The translations under genes and the position numbers were made by a program. A stretch of DNA of 64,000 bases from Limonium bicolor (taxonomy: Eukaryota > Streptophyta > Magnoliopsida > Caryophyllales > Plumbaginaceae), in the NCBI GenBank assembly GCA_023374045.1, contig CM041779.1, forward strand, positions 297,176,167 to 297,240,166, given 5' to 3'. The notes under the pieces were generated by a model, which saw only the letters and a program-made list of their open reading frames with translations, searched no databases and had not been told where the DNA came from. Shown in pieces: positions 20,149 through 32,584 of this stretch (position 1 is its first letter; every line of letters starts with the position of its first letter).

Positions 20149-21760
20149 TGATAAGTGTCCAAAAAAGCATGATTTATAGGTGTATCTCATATATTATATT
20201 AGCACTTTTTCCTGCTCATTTCTCTACTTCGGTTAGTTTTTCCTCTAGTTTATGTTTTATTATTATCTTACAAATTTATTGTTTAAACATGAGGAAAACC
20301 AAGCTGGGAGTAAAGTAGACGAAGAGACGAACACATAGACGCAAACGGCTCAGAAAACGGAGTCCAAACGAAGAATGTAGAGCCGGTCAGAATCCGTAGA
20401 AGAGAGGCACGCGAGAGGCACGGAAGAAGTCGTGTCCGCCCCTGCGTCCGCATCAGACTAGGCGGACAAGGCTGTGGTGACCGCCGCTGTGTCCGCGTCT
20501 CATTAGGCGGACGTGAGACAGGGAATTCTAGGCGGACAACAAGAGAGGGCCGCATATGAGTCCGCTTGGATCTAGGCGGACAAGAGAGGAGACGTGACTA
20601 AAAATCAGTCGCGAATAGTTTTCTTCTTCACCTGTCGTCGTCTGCAACTTGCCTTCGCCGACTGTCGACAACTCGCAAACTCGTCCCACTGTCGCAACTT
20701 CCATCTGCCATATCCACTACCAGTCGGCGTACCTTAATTCACTCACGCGTTTGTCTTGTCCCCTGCAATCAGTGAGCAATCAACGAGCTGCAATCAATTC
20801 TTCTTCTCTGCTGCCTCTTCTTTTCCTCTATATAAACCCACGAGCCTTCTGCTAAAAAACAAACATCCACCACCCAACATCCACACTACAGACCACATAT
20901 CACACGTTCATCCCATTTCTCTTCTCCCGTTTCTCCATTTATTTATTTACATTCCACCATATCCACCTCTAGTCCTACGTATACAAATAGCAGAAACGAA
21001 TGCAGGAGTGACTACAGATGATTTCTACTACTTGTTTCTGTTTATCTATTTAATTGTTAAGCTAGAATATTTATACTCTGGGAATGGTTATTATGTGTTT
21101 GTATTAATTATGCAATATGTTTACTGGTTTTATTTAAATACAGTTGTTACGACCTAAAGTTTATCTCTGCCTTTTTAATAAATGTCATGAGTTTATTAAA
21201 TTGCTTGCTAAGTCTATTTTGATCAGACCAGGTGATAAATAGATAGGTTAATTAAGCCGTAAATCTGGAGGAAGCTTATTATGATTTAATAAGTTAGTAC
21301 TCAGATGCATAAATAATTTCTCATATCTAAACCGTCCGTTTACACGTATTTTGCTTGAGTTTTCATCGGACCTTGCATTTTCAGGTAAACGAGTTCTTAT
21401 GAGTCTATGATTTAGTCCTTAAGATAATAAGAGGAATTTTGCCAAACAATTATAATTAAACCAGTAGACCTAGCATAAAAGAGCAGATATTATATTAACC
21501 TGAACCAGAGTCCGTTAATTTATCTATTAACTTAGTTATTTTATCTTTCCTTTTATTTATACAAGTCAATTAATCCCCCCTTTTTGTGACACGCTTAGGT
21601 ACTATAATATGCACATTAGTCCCACGGTTCGACATCCGGTTGCTTACATTTCACTATACTACCACGACCGGGATTTGTTTGAGCCGACGTTTATTTTGAG
21701 TTTTTAATTTCTTTCTTTTATTTTTACACCAGTTTAACCACTCAGATATACACGTCTGCA
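20149..21760 (+). repeat. 3' LTR of non-autonomous Athila-like element
   Basis: This LTR matches 16005-17616 along its length with the same TATA box (20829-20836) and GTCCGC cluster. It has repeated one-base losses in homopolymer runs relative to the 5' copy, and a replaced stretch near 21303-21340. It is followed by the TSD GCGTG. Confidence 0.93.
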
Positions 21761-21765
21761 GCGTG

Positions 21766-22163
21766 TCTCACCTATGAAGGGTGTCTTTCGATTTGGCCAA
21801 AAGGGCAAGCTGAGCCCGAAATTTGTAGGCCAGTATACCATTACAGAGAGGGTTGGAGCCGTAGCATATAGGCTAGCATTGCCTGAAAAATTGGGGCGTG
21901 TTCATGATGTCTTTCATGTATCACAACTCAAGAAATACATAGCCGATCCCTCTCATGTAATAGAACCCGAACACTTATCCCTAGAGCCGACGATGAGATA
22001 TGTCGAGACTCCATTGCGAATCCTTGATACGAAGACAAGAGACACTCACCATAAATCTGTACGAATGGTGAAGGTCTTGTGGTCTAACCACGATGTCGAG
22101 GAAGCAACTTGGGAATTAGAGGACGCCAAGAAGGCGAAGTACCCGAATCTATTTGTGGACTAG
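21766..22163 (+). pseudogene. Tekay integrase C-terminus with chromodomain-like end
   Basis: This continues the integrase interrupted at 16004. It reads SPMKGVFRFGQKGKLSPKF and VHDVFHVSQLKKYIADPSHV, the GPF/Y-like integrase tail. It ends in VRMVKVLWSNHDVEEATWEL and EDAKKAKYPNLF, the chromodomain-related segment of Tekay elements, thought to guide insertion into heterochromatin. A natural stop lies at 22161-22163. This part has no lesion. Confidence 0.9.
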
Positions 22164-22692
22164 ATGTCTAGTATCCGTATAGCACAGAGGGTACGGGGCG
22201 TACCCCTTTTTAAGGGGGGTAGAGCCTTTTACTTTTGCATTGCTTCGGGTTAGCATTGTGTAGTATGTATGTATTGTAATTGAATTTTGTTGGCACATGT
22301 AGTGCTAATTGTATCTTATTGGCACAAAGTAGTGCTAGTAGTATTCAGTATGTAGTACAATGAGTATGGTATGTGTAGGGTATGTGTGTAATGAGTAATG
22401 CATTTGTGTTGTACGGTATATGACACGAATGACATTGTGAAGTATATTGTGAATGTATTGTGGAATGTGCGAATTGAATGGAGTATTGAGTATGAATTGA
22501 GTATTGTGTATGGAAATCGAACTGTGTATGATGTATGGTATCTGAATTGCGTATGCTGGAAGTGTAAGAATTGCGAACACCTTGTAAGGTGGTAGTAGAA
22601 TGTATTGTGGCAATTGGCTTGCCAAATAAGTAGAAATGGTAAACCGTAACCTTGAGCAACTTTGAGGGCAAAGTTTCTTAAAGGGGGTAGAT
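22164..22692 (+). other. Tekay 3' non-coding region and polypurine tract
   Basis: Beyond the integrase stop is a GGGTAC-GGGGC-GTACCC hairpin (about 22187-22205), then a first purine run TAAGGGGGGTAGA at 22211-22223. After a TATG/TGTA-rich stretch the terminal polypurine tract TAAAGGGGGTAGA lies at 22679-22691, next to the 3' LTR. The two purine runs are near copies. No gene is seen. Confidence 0.8.
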
Positions 22693-24616
22693 TGAAATAC
22701 CTCGTAATTAAAAACAGTGATTAATTAGGCTAATTATATTTTAAAGGCTTAATTACACTTAAATAAATACGAGGGAACAAATCCCGAAGAAAACGGACCT
22801 TTAAAATGGGTTAAGAGCATAAACGAACCTTAAAGCGCGTTTTTCGAGGAAACCGGGAAAACGTGACTTTAAGCGGGTCAAACAGACTCGTAACAATTTT
22901 GGTCAACTAAATAGTCACTAATAAATATTAGTGGAGCTTTAGGACCAATAAAATTAATTAAAAGAGAAAATTCCGGAAAACGGGTGTCGGGTAGTAAGGA
23001 CTGTAACAACCGGTAAGTTGTGGGGTGAGAATACAAATAAACAAACTAAGTGTGTCCACTTTGCAAATAAAATTTTAAAATCTTTGTGTGTGTGTGCACA
23101 TGTGGGCCGGCTAGCTCCCCCCTTCCTCACTCACTTAATGTTTCTTATTTGCTAAAGGACAACGAAATAAGTAAAAGTAAAAAAAATTACTCTCTCTCCT
23201 CACTCCCCTCTTCCCCTCACGTAGCCCCTCTCTCTCTTTTTTCTCTTCTTCTTCCTCAAGCTTGCAAATGGCGATTTTGTGAGTCCCCTATAGCTCTCAC
23301 CTTCTCTCCTCTCTTTGAACACACAAATCTTCTCCAAACTCAACAAAAACTATACCATTGCAATCCCCTGCAAAGGAGAACACCTTTCTCCTTTCAAAAA
23401 TCCAAAAAACTCCATTTTCGTTTTTATGGGTATTCTCCATTTGAAGATTTGAGGCCACCATTAGAAGCACCCTCACCTCCTTGTTGCTTCGAGGTAAAAA
23501 GAATTTCGAAAATCCATTATTTCTAGCCCTTGTTTGCATTATAAGAAATTTCAGTTTTTAAACTCTTGGTTCCTTGTTGCTTCAGCCGATTTTGGCTCCT
23601 CCTTGGGCTAGGAATATTGTTCTCTTGCTAGTCAAGAACCTCATTCATCCATTGGAAGGTAATACTCTTTCCCAAACCCTAAAACATGTAAATTCTAGGG
23701 TTAGAGTAAAAAAAATGAATGCTAAATGGTTAGAGTGTATTGGTATGGTGGTTGTAGTATTGTGCATTGTGTGAGGAAGAACAAAGAAGAAGGAAAGAAG
23801 GAAGGAGAGAAGGAAAAGAAAGAAAGAAAAACTAGCAAGACAAGGTAATTGCTCTTACCTTGAACTAGTTTTGTATGTGTAGTTGTAACAGATTTTAAGT
23901 AGTAAAATGAGTAATGTATTTGAGTAATGAGTAGTGGCAATGTAGTAGTGTATTGGAGAAGAGAATGTAATAGTTTTGAAGTTTTTAAATGAGTTTTAAA
24001 AGCTTGGGAAAACCATGGGTAGTATGTGTATGTGAGCAGGATTTTATTGTTGTTGTAGTAGTATTGAAATGTGAGTATAATGTATTGAGTGAACAGGATG
24101 TGAGAAGATGAATATGTGAGCTGAAATAGTGTGTGAGAAAAGTAAGAATTATAGGGGAGACTATGTCAAATTCTATCTAGGAATTTGAGGACTTAGGTAC
24201 ATTTGGAACAGATTTTGGAGAGTTTAAAATGAGTGGTTTTGTAGTTTGAAACAGATTTGAAAATGAGTTTGTAAGTGGGATGGAGTTAGGATGTGAACTA
24301 GTGTATTTAAGATGCCAAGAGTGACATTAGTTGAGGGAGTATTGGAGTATAAGAGTTAAGGTAAAAATCTGTAGCATAATGTGGAAAACCAAAATCTGTA
24401 GCATTAGTGTGAAGAAAAATAATGTAAGTGTTGAATTGAGATGATGAAGATTGGTGTAAGTTGTGTAGGAATTGAGTAGCAAGTTTGGTGGATGAATTAA
24501 GGTGATTTAGAACATCTAAATGAGTGGTAAACATGTAGGAAGTATTGGTATAGATTGGGGAAACAATGGGTAAAGAAAACACCCAAAAACAGATTTAAAA
24601 CTGAAGTACTGGGCCG

Positions 24617-25075
24617 GACCGACTTAGGACCGAACTTGCAAGGTCGGTCGAGCCCAGATTTACAAGACGGGAAACCTTCTGGAATCGACCGACCTTGCGA
24701 CCGGACTTGCAAGTTCGGTCGGACCAGAAATTTCTCCCGTCAGAAACCTTCTGGAATGGACCGAACTTGCGACCGGACTTGCAAGTTCGGTCGGCCAGAA
24801 AAATTCCCGTAATGCAAGCTACTGGAATGGACCGACCTTGCGACCGGACTTGCAAGGTCGGTCGGGCTAAAATTTTCATATACGAAACTTACTGGAATGG
24901 ACCGACCTTGGGACCGGACTTGCAAGGTCGGTCGGGCTAAAATTTTCACATACGAAACTTACTGGAATGGACCGACCTTGGGCCGGACTTGCAAGGTCGG
25001 GTCGGCCCTGAAATTTTCACACGATGTAGCTTACTGACTTGGACCGAACTTGCGACCGGACTTGCAAGTTCGGTC
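24617..25075 (+). repeat. Seven-module palindromic array in Tekay 3' LTR
   Basis: This is the counterpart of 8113-8571, with the same seven modules and spacing. Small differences (one-base losses in modules 1 and 6) affect the spacing but not the GACCGA/TCGGTC ends. Confidence 0.9.
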
Positions 25076-25408
25076 GGGTCAAAAAAAAATGTTTTATTGT
25101 ATGATTATAGTAATCATATATACATATATGTATGCCCATACACATATATGCATATGTATGTAGTAGTACACCATTAATGAAGTAGTAATGGTGAGAAAGT
25201 AAGTAAATGAGTAAGGAAGCAAGTCTAAGAAGTAGTAAAGAGAAGAATGGTTTTAATCAAGTAAGAAAGTAATGAAGTAGTAAGTATATATAGAAAGTAT
25301 CAATGAAGGAGTAAGTAGATCAATAATGGATCATTGATCACACTACTTCATGTATGTATAGGAATCAAATAGTTGATCCTCGAAGGAACCCGGTAGGTAG
25401 TACGTATA

Positions 25409-28400
25409 CTTAAAGCACGTTTTTGAAAAATTGTCTGTAAATGAGTTTTGAATGGCTAAATGTCCATCATTACTCTTTAATTAAATGTGTACTATATAGT
25501 ATCACATTTGGGTGGCTATATTAATGGGAAATCAAAAATTTCACTTCTCTGTGCCTTAGTTTGTGAATAGTAACTTTTATAAGCTAGTTTGTAACATATA
25601 TGTTATAAGTAATTAAATTGGTCAACAAAGACTATTATACCCCCTAGGCATATGGGGCCGGTTTTTCATGGTGTGAGTCACCAATATTTAAAAGAAATCA
25701 AATAAGTAAAGTAAAACTTAAAGTAAAGTACTATTTTGCTTTATAACATAAATATCTCCAAAAGCAAACTCATCTTCTCATTTCCTCCTCTTCTTTCATT
25801 TCACAAGGTTTCTTCACCTTCTCCTTTCCTCCATTTACGATTTGCAACAGCCCTCTTTTCTCCATCTTCATTTCCTTGCCAAATCCAACTCCATGCTCCA
25901 AATCAAATTCTAAGACCATATTGTGTCTTAGTTAGGTCAAGCTCTACACTTCCACCTTTTCAAATCTTCAAGAGCTCAATTTTGGTGCCATGGAGAATCA
26001 CCATTGATGGAGCTTGAGCTTGTGTTTCTACACATTATTACTCTTCCTTTGCTTCTAGGTAAGGAATCTCAAAGAAAAATCAAGTTTCCTCCATGTTTTG
26101 TTGTGTGACCGAAAACATTCATTGATGGAGCTCCTTGTGTTGCTTTGTTCTAGCTCATTTGAATCTTTCAAGGAAGTGGAGTCCTCTCTTCATAGATATT
26201 CAAATTCCCTTCAAAGATTAAGGTAAAACAAATACTTAATGTTTTTGAAATAATAATGTAAACCTAGGGTTTACAATGAGATGAAGCTTAAAGCTTGAAT
26301 ACTCATTATGTTGTTGTATAATGTTTAATAGTTGAAAAGGAACCAAATGCCTTACCGGTTTTGTAAGGAAACAAGAAAGAAGTTTGTGAGGAAAAGAGGT
26401 AAATAGCTATCTTAATGAGATTTAATGCCTTAGGAGAAATAAGCTTATAATGCTTGTTAAAACTACCTAAAGAGCAAATGTGAATGACCTAGTAAAGTGT
26501 TCTCAAGGAGACTAGTAAAAGAACATATGTGATGGTGTATGTATTTGCAGGTCAAAGGCAATATTTATGTGGAAATTCAGTGTTTAAGGTTTATGCAATT
26601 TAAGGGCCTAAGAGCCATGTTATTTAAGGGCCTAAGTGCCAAGCAATTTAAGTTATGCAACTATATTGTGTAGTGCTTAATGTGTGAAGTTTGTGTGTAA
26701 AATGTTTCTTGATGGATTTTAGGTGTTCTTGAATGAAATAATAAAAACCTAAGTGTTTGGATGTGAGTAAATACAAGAGAAGCTATGGCCAAATTTGGGA
26801 AATGTGTGAGAAGTTCTAAGTGTTTTAAGAAAGTTTTGGTGAACTAGGAAGTGTTAAAGGTGAATAAAGGTTTACTTGAGAAGGAAAACATGTGTTATGG
26901 TGTTTAAGAGTGATGCAAGGATTTATGTATTATCTTGGAAGTTCTAGGAATTCAATGTGTGTTTTGAGAATGTATTCAAGTTTTGGAGAAGTGTTGTTTA
27001 AGGTTTAGGAATGTTGATGTACAAGGAAGAAGTGATGTTTAGGTAAGATGTGAAAAAGGAGATTTAGTTTGTAAGAAAAGAAATTTGAGAGATGATGTTA
27101 AGTGTAGAGGAAAACACCTTGGTGTAGTGGTCATTTGTGTGAACTACCACTTATAAATCTTAAGGAGAAAACATCCCAAGTGCTAGGAATTTGTAAGAAA
27201 TTGTGAATGATAAGATGGTTTTGGTGAGTGATTTAAAGAGTTTAGCACATGGCTAAAGGTGTGTTTGATGAGCCAAATGATGTTAGAACACAATTATGAG
27301 GCTTGAGGAAAAATTTGGAGAAAGTTTGACAATGTATGGGAAGTTTCTGCACCCGACCTACCCAGGGGACCGACCCCAGTCTGGGTCGGTCGGGCTGAAA
27401 CTGTGAACTTAGGTGATCTCTGCAGCCGACCTACCCAGGGGGTGGGTCGGTCGGTGGGTCGGTCGGACCTTAAAAAAAAAATAATAATAATAATTTTAAG
27501 AATGTTAAGTGGTATTAGTGGTATACCATTAAAAGAGTATTGATGGTTAGAAAGATAAATATATATGGATTTGAGAGATTAAGTAAGTAAGATGATTTAA
27601 ATGTTAAGGTTATAAAATGATATGTAATGAGGGGAGTTAAGTAATGATGTTATAAGATTGTTAAGGACATGTTAAGTGAGTTATAATGACAGTTTAGTGG
27701 AGGAAAAATTGTATTAAAATGTAAAAGTAAAACAAGTTAAAGTGTGAAGTTATATTACTAAATTAACGGGGGAAAATTATAAGCATTAGACTTTGAACAA
27801 TTATGTTACCCCGATGTTAATAAAAATACATGTAATGTTATCAGTTGTTCGAGAATTTGCTCGAGGAACATAAGTGGACATGATAAAGTGGACTCCGGTG
27901 ACAGGTATGGTTTTCTTGCAACCTGTGTCCTACCGGATTACACCGGCTTGTATGCCAATGTGTTTTCCTATATGTTTGCCACGTTATGAGATAAATCATG
28001 AAACGAGTTTACAGTCGTTATTGTTATTGTATGTTTACGTGCCGATACCGGTAACCTCGAATGCGCTTGAAGGACTAGCTAACCACTATTAGGTAAACGT
28101 AGGAGAACGGTATCCGGTAACAACGTTTCCGACTTAAGGAACGTTCTAACCACGGCTATGCGTGAGTTGGTTATGTGATGTTTGTGTGTGATGTTTGTAT
28201 GTGAATGTATGACTCTCTCTTCCCTTGTGTATGTCTAACAAGACTTAACCTAACGTTTGTGATTGTTTAATAAAGTTCTAAGTTGAACTTCTAACAAGTG
28301 CTAACGGGGGAGGAGGAGGTCCGGTCTGTTCCGGCCACGCGTGTGAGTATGGGGGTCGTTGTCATAGCAGGTTCGATCCTCTCTGTATGTTATGGTTGTT

Positions 28401-29485
28401 TTCCAATTTGGTTCCCAACCTTTCCTTTAGCTTAACCAAGGCTATTACTGACTCACGTCGGGCCACAGGGGCATACTATTGTTATGTTTGTTTCGGTGTG
28501 CTTGGATCACTATATCCGAGACACCTTGTGTTAAGTTAACCGTTCATTTAACGAGACGGTAACGAGTTATGTAACGAGCTTATCATGAGAACTGGCAACA
28601 TTCTCTAGGCTCACCAGTGTATTAGTAATGTTTTGGTCGGTTCCTCAGAGGACCATTCCCGTTATGTTAGTGTCTTTGTTGTGATGCAATATCTATTGCG
28701 GTGTTATGTTGTGCACGTGGAAACGTGCAAAGTGTTGTTAAGTGTTGTTATGTAGTGTATGTTATATGTTGTAAAATGTGGAGTATGTGGATCATGGATA
28801 TGAATCCCAGTTTGTGATAAGAGGCGTTTAAGGATAACCCGATTTAAGGGTAAGTGTCGTCTGTTAAGGAAGTAGCTCCATTAGAGGAGGAACACCCTAG
28901 GGGATATTGAAACCTTGAGTGACTTATTAAGTAAGGATATTATCCGCTTATTGAGCCGTTGAGGCTAAATGATTATGTGTTGTGTGTTTACAGTTGCATG
29001 TATGATTTAAAAATAATCAACCGCATGCTAAGACGACAATTAGTTGTGCGTGGCCCGGTAGCATGTGGGCTGCGGGATTACCATACCAGCAAAGGTGCTG
29101 AGCCCCTTGGGGGCCACCCTTTCTCTTCTTTTCCTATTTCAGGTACGAAGTGCTGGAAGCCGTTCGAGAGTAGGACGGGTAGTCGTTGTACATGGGTAAT
29201 CATTTAAGTGTATGTATACAGTAGGGTAGTAAGACCGAAATTGTTGTCGGCACCAGTTTATAAATACTCGGTAGTGAAAGTTTGTACGTTGTTGTTGTGT
29301 AATGGAAAGGGATAGTAATGTGTAGTCGCTCGGGAATTTAGCCCATCAGACCGGTACAATGTATGTGTATTAGCCTTGTTAGCCACGTGGGTGGTTAACG
29401 GCGTGTAACACCAGCGAGTTGAGTTATTTGATGAGATGGTATTCCGTGCAGATTGTTATGTATTTGTTGTTGGATGGGTGTTACA
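25409..29485 (+). repeat. Tekay-related solo LTR lacking its 5' end
   Basis: The block interrupts the 3' LTR of the AlkB element and is flanked by GTATA (25404-25408 and 29486-29490). The right end is a proper GGGTGTTACA terminus. The left end starts CTTAAAGCACGTTTTTG, which corresponds to a point about 285 bp inside the related LTRs at 36667-39703 and 41324-45267. A short palindromic array (27353-27465, with arms CCGACCTACCCAG and CTGGGTCGGTCGG) and a CCCC/GGGG hairpin before CAG/GTA (29100-29143) are kept. There is no internal region, so it is a solo LTR. No gene. Confidence 0.85.
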
Positions 29486-30860
29486 GTATACGTCGGTGAA
29501 CGGTATGATTTCTTCATGCCCTGTATCTAACTTGGTTACCCCGATTTGTGTGCCTATGTGATCACCAACAAGATAAATGCACGAATCGGACTTATATTGC
29601 ACTTAACTGTGTTTGAAATATTTTGTTCTTGTTGTATCTTCTTGAACAATTAGTTTGTATAATTCATGAAATGAATGAATGGAAATGAGAAGTATGTGTA
29701 AGTATTGTGTACTTGTGTATTGGATGTATGTATGGAAATGAAGTACTGACTTCTACTAATTCCTATCCTTCTAACTCCTAACTTGAGTAATGAGTAAAAT
29801 GGAATGAGTAGAAGTCCGATATAGTTTCGGCCACGCGTGAGGATAAGGAGACACAAGAGGTTGGATCCAATCCTGGCTATAATCTTTTCCTTGGACCAAT
29901 TCCCTTGAATGGGTAGCATCCTAGATTAGTGGGCCACCCTAAAGCCCGGTGGTGGGATGTAGTAATCCCTGCCCGGAGGTCATACCGACTTAACTGGAAG
30001 TAAAGTATGTAAGAAGTAAGTATTGTATTTGTATTGGTCTTGACTATTGTAAGTCATCGACCCGGAGTAAAAGAGTATTGAACACCCGATTAACCCGGGT
30101 GTGTAATGAGGCTAACAAGACCTTTGTATGTATTGGAGAATTGTATCTCCGTAATGCGGTGGGTATGGGTAAGCATGAACGGTTGACCTGAATTGTCTTC
30201 CTTGTATGTATTGTATGTATGTATGCTCTGTGAAATGAATGTATTGAATTGTATTGTATAAAGCATGTATGTATGTATGAATGAAACGAACCGCATGTAT
30301 TCGACCAATTAGTGGGCGTACCCTCCTAGTACGCGGGGTGCGGTTATCATATTCAGCGTAAGCTGACCCCCTCGGGGGAATGTTTTTACTCCACAGGTAC
30401 CCGCGAGGCATGAAGGTAGAGTAAGGACCGGATGTAATTCTTTTTGGTAGTTAGTAGGATTGGGATGGTGTACCGAGTTGTACACGGCTAAGGCCTTTTT
30501 GAGTAGCCGGTGTACCATGTGGTACACCTTTTTGGATATTGAATTCTTGATTGGATAGTAAGGAGAGGATGTATAAACTCTTCATTTTTGGGAAGTAGTC
30601 ATGGAATGTAATTCATATATTCAGTATACTCGGTAATCAAATGTAAGTTAAGTAATTGGTATTGTAAAGTAAGTAGTATGTATTTGGGTTATTCTAATCG
30701 TCAGACCGAAACGGAAAGTAGTAGTAGCCTTGTTAACCTTGGAAGGTTAACGGCGTCGTATCACCCGCCGGGAGTAAGTAAGTATTCCGCTGCGAGTAAG
30801 GTAAGTATGGGAATGATTAAAGGATAATGGAAGGATTAGCGGTTGGGGTGTTACAACTAG

Positions 30861-31894
30861 AGCTTGTCACCGAAGTCCATGATGGGGTGTGCGGCAACCA
30901 CCAAGGAGGAAGGGCAATAATGCATAAAATATTAAGGATGGGCTACTTTTGGCCGATAATCCAGAAGATGTGCGGAGACTATGTCAAAAAATGCGTGCAG
31001 TGCCAGTTACATGGTCCAAGGGTTGGAAACCCGCCTGCGGAGATGAAATCTATCACCTCTCCGATCCCCTTTGCGAAATGGGGATTAGATATCGTCGGAC
31101 CATTTCCAGAGGCTTCCCCCGGAAGGTATAGATACTTGTATGTGGCAGTAGACTACTTCACCAAGGTGGTAGTAAACATAACTGCGCGAAAGACAGAGGA
31201 GTTTGTTTGGAAGAACGTCGTATGTCGGTTTGGTATACCGAGAGTAATTATAACGGACAACGGTGCGCAGTTCAATTGCAAGAGCTTTAGGGATTTTTGC
31301 GAAGAATGGAAGATTGACCTGAGATTTGCCTCTGTAGCTCATCCACAAGCAAATGGCCAGGTAGAAAATACAAATGGACAAATCGTAAAAGCTCTGAGAA
31401 GAAAGTTGGAAGGAAAAAGAGGAAGGTGGGCGGAGGTTCTACCGCAGGTCCTATGGGCTAACAGGACGACTGTCAGGGGGCCAACCGGAGAAACCCCTTA
31501 CAGATTGACGTACGGTCTGGAAGCGGTGGTACCCGCAGAAATCATGATACCGTCAAAAAGGATTGAAGGGTACGAAGAAGAAGAGAACGATGAAGGCATC
31601 CGAGATGAGTTGGACGTCTTGGATGAAAAGCGAATGATCGCCGATTTAAGAAATCAAAATGACAAGTTGAGAATCGAACGTCATTTCAATAAAAAGGTAA
31701 GGGAACGGTCCTTTTCCGCAGGTGACTTGGTACTTCGGGAAGTAAAACAGCCAGCGAAATTACAACCTCAGTGGGAAGGCCCATACATCGTTCAAGCTAA
31801 GACTGACCGAGCTTCTTATAGGCTCCGAAATATGGACGGAAGCGATTTACCACATTCCTGGCACGCTGAATGCCTCAAGAAATTCTATGTTTAA
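30861..31894 (+). CDS. Tat element integrase (3' part of pol)
   Basis: This resumes the Tat pol after the nested insertion and its TSD (30856-30860). The HHCC finger (VHDGVCGNHQGG with CVQC) is followed by the catalytic triad: Asp in KWGLDIVGPFPEA, Asp in IITDNGAQF (about 31256) and Glu in ANGQVENTNGQ (about 31366), with 35 residues between the last two. The C-terminal part includes RLTYGLEAVVPAEI and GDLVLREVKQPAKLQPQWEGPYIV, ending in WHAECLKKFYV. The frame is unbroken to its stop at 31894, unlike the upstream RT. Upstream codons belong to the inserted LTR. Confidence 0.92.
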
Positions 31895-32584
31895 TATCTT
31901 CTTTCAGCTGCAGGTTAATGAATTGTTTGGTAAAAAGCACAGGAATAATCTCATACAAATGTCCGACGATCTCGCAAGTGGTGGCAATAAAGCATTTTAC
32001 TTAATGATCTCAGTTATCTTGTTTTCAAAACGTTTTACCCTCCGATAATAATATATAAAGTTTTCAGACAAAAACAAAAAAAAACATCGCAATTTCTCTT
32101 CCTCAAAAAACAAGGAACAAAGAGTTTTTTAAAAAAAAGACAGACAAAGAATGTATCCGACGATCTCACCATTGGCCATGGTAGAGTGTTTTGTATCCGA
32201 CGATCTACCATCAACGATGGTAGTGTATTTCATCCGACGATCTCGCTGTCTTACTGCCAGTAGAGTGTTAAACCGACGATCTCACCGTCTCAAAGTCGGT
32301 AGAGTGTTAAACCGACGATCTCACCATGTGTACAGTGGTAGAGTGTGAAAGCATAAAAGTGTAACTAAGAGGTTACCGAAAAGCAATCTCCACAAAAAAT
32401 GAAAGGCAGCTTAAAGATTCTGCATTAGTAAAAATCTCCAACTTTCGGGGGACCGGTCGCTCTGGTCATACCCGAAAGGTCTGGTTGGTCTATTATAAAA
32501 AAAGGAAGATGATATTTACAACACGAAGGTACTCGGAACAAAATATGTGATAGCTATAAAAAACCGTAAGCAAAAGAAAAAAGT
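31895..32584 (+). other. Tat 3' intergenic region
   Basis: This is non-coding between integrase and the end of the convergent antisense gene. It holds A-rich stretches (about 32065-32140), the five-unit hairpin repeat at 32155-32345, and ordinary sequence beyond. No ORF of interest. Confidence 0.7.
32155..32345 (+). repeat. Five tandem hairpin repeats with compensating stems
   Basis: Five units, 33-46 bp apart, begin with CCGACGATCT. Each is followed by two short complementary arms and then TAG-TGT: ACCAT/ATGGT in units 1 and 2, CTG/CAG in unit 3, ACCG/CGGT in unit 4 and ACCA/TGGT in unit 5. Loop sequences differ freely while arms stay complementary, which suggests selection for a folded form in RNA or DNA. 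Confidence 0.75.

Larger units (their letters stand above)
16005..21760 (+). mobile_element. Non-autonomous Athila-like element in Tekay integrase
   Basis: Both LTRs are about 1,612 bp (16005-17616 and 20149-21760), flanked by TSD GCGTG (16000-16004 and 21761-21765). The tRNA-Asp primer site, one short zinc-knuckle ORF and an AAGTGTGGGGG polypurine tract are present. There is no RT, RNase H or integrase, so it must use enzymes from an autonomous relative. The two LTRs differ at a few percent, many by one-base losses in the 3' copy. Confidence 0.93.
6193..30855 (+). mobile_element. Tekay-type chromovirus carrying an AlkB gene, with two nested insertions
   Basis: LTRs lie at 6193-10264 and 22693-30855 (the latter split by a solo LTR) and the direct TSD ACTAG at 6188-6192 and 30856-30860. 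Internal order: PBS, gag in three exons, AlkB-like exon, protease, RT, RNase H, integrase with a chromodomain-like C-terminus, polypurine tract. A C-terminal ...KVLWSNHDVEEATWELED stretch and the initiator-Met PBS point to the Tekay/Del branch of chromoviruses. Gag exon 1, RT and integrase have stops and frameshifts. The AlkB ORF is intact. Without the nested elements it is about 14.8 kb. Confidence 0.93.
22693..30855 (+). repeat. Tekay 3' LTR, split by a solo LTR
   Basis: The LTR starts TGAAATACCTC at 22693 and ends GGGGTGTTACA at 30855, followed by the TSD ACTAG. Segments 22693-25408 and 29491-30855 align with the 5' LTR (6193-8905 and 8904-10264). The foreign 4,077-bp block between them is another Tekay LTR. 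The module array is at 24617-25075, and the GC hairpin with CAG/GTA at about 30366-30398. Confidence 0.93.
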
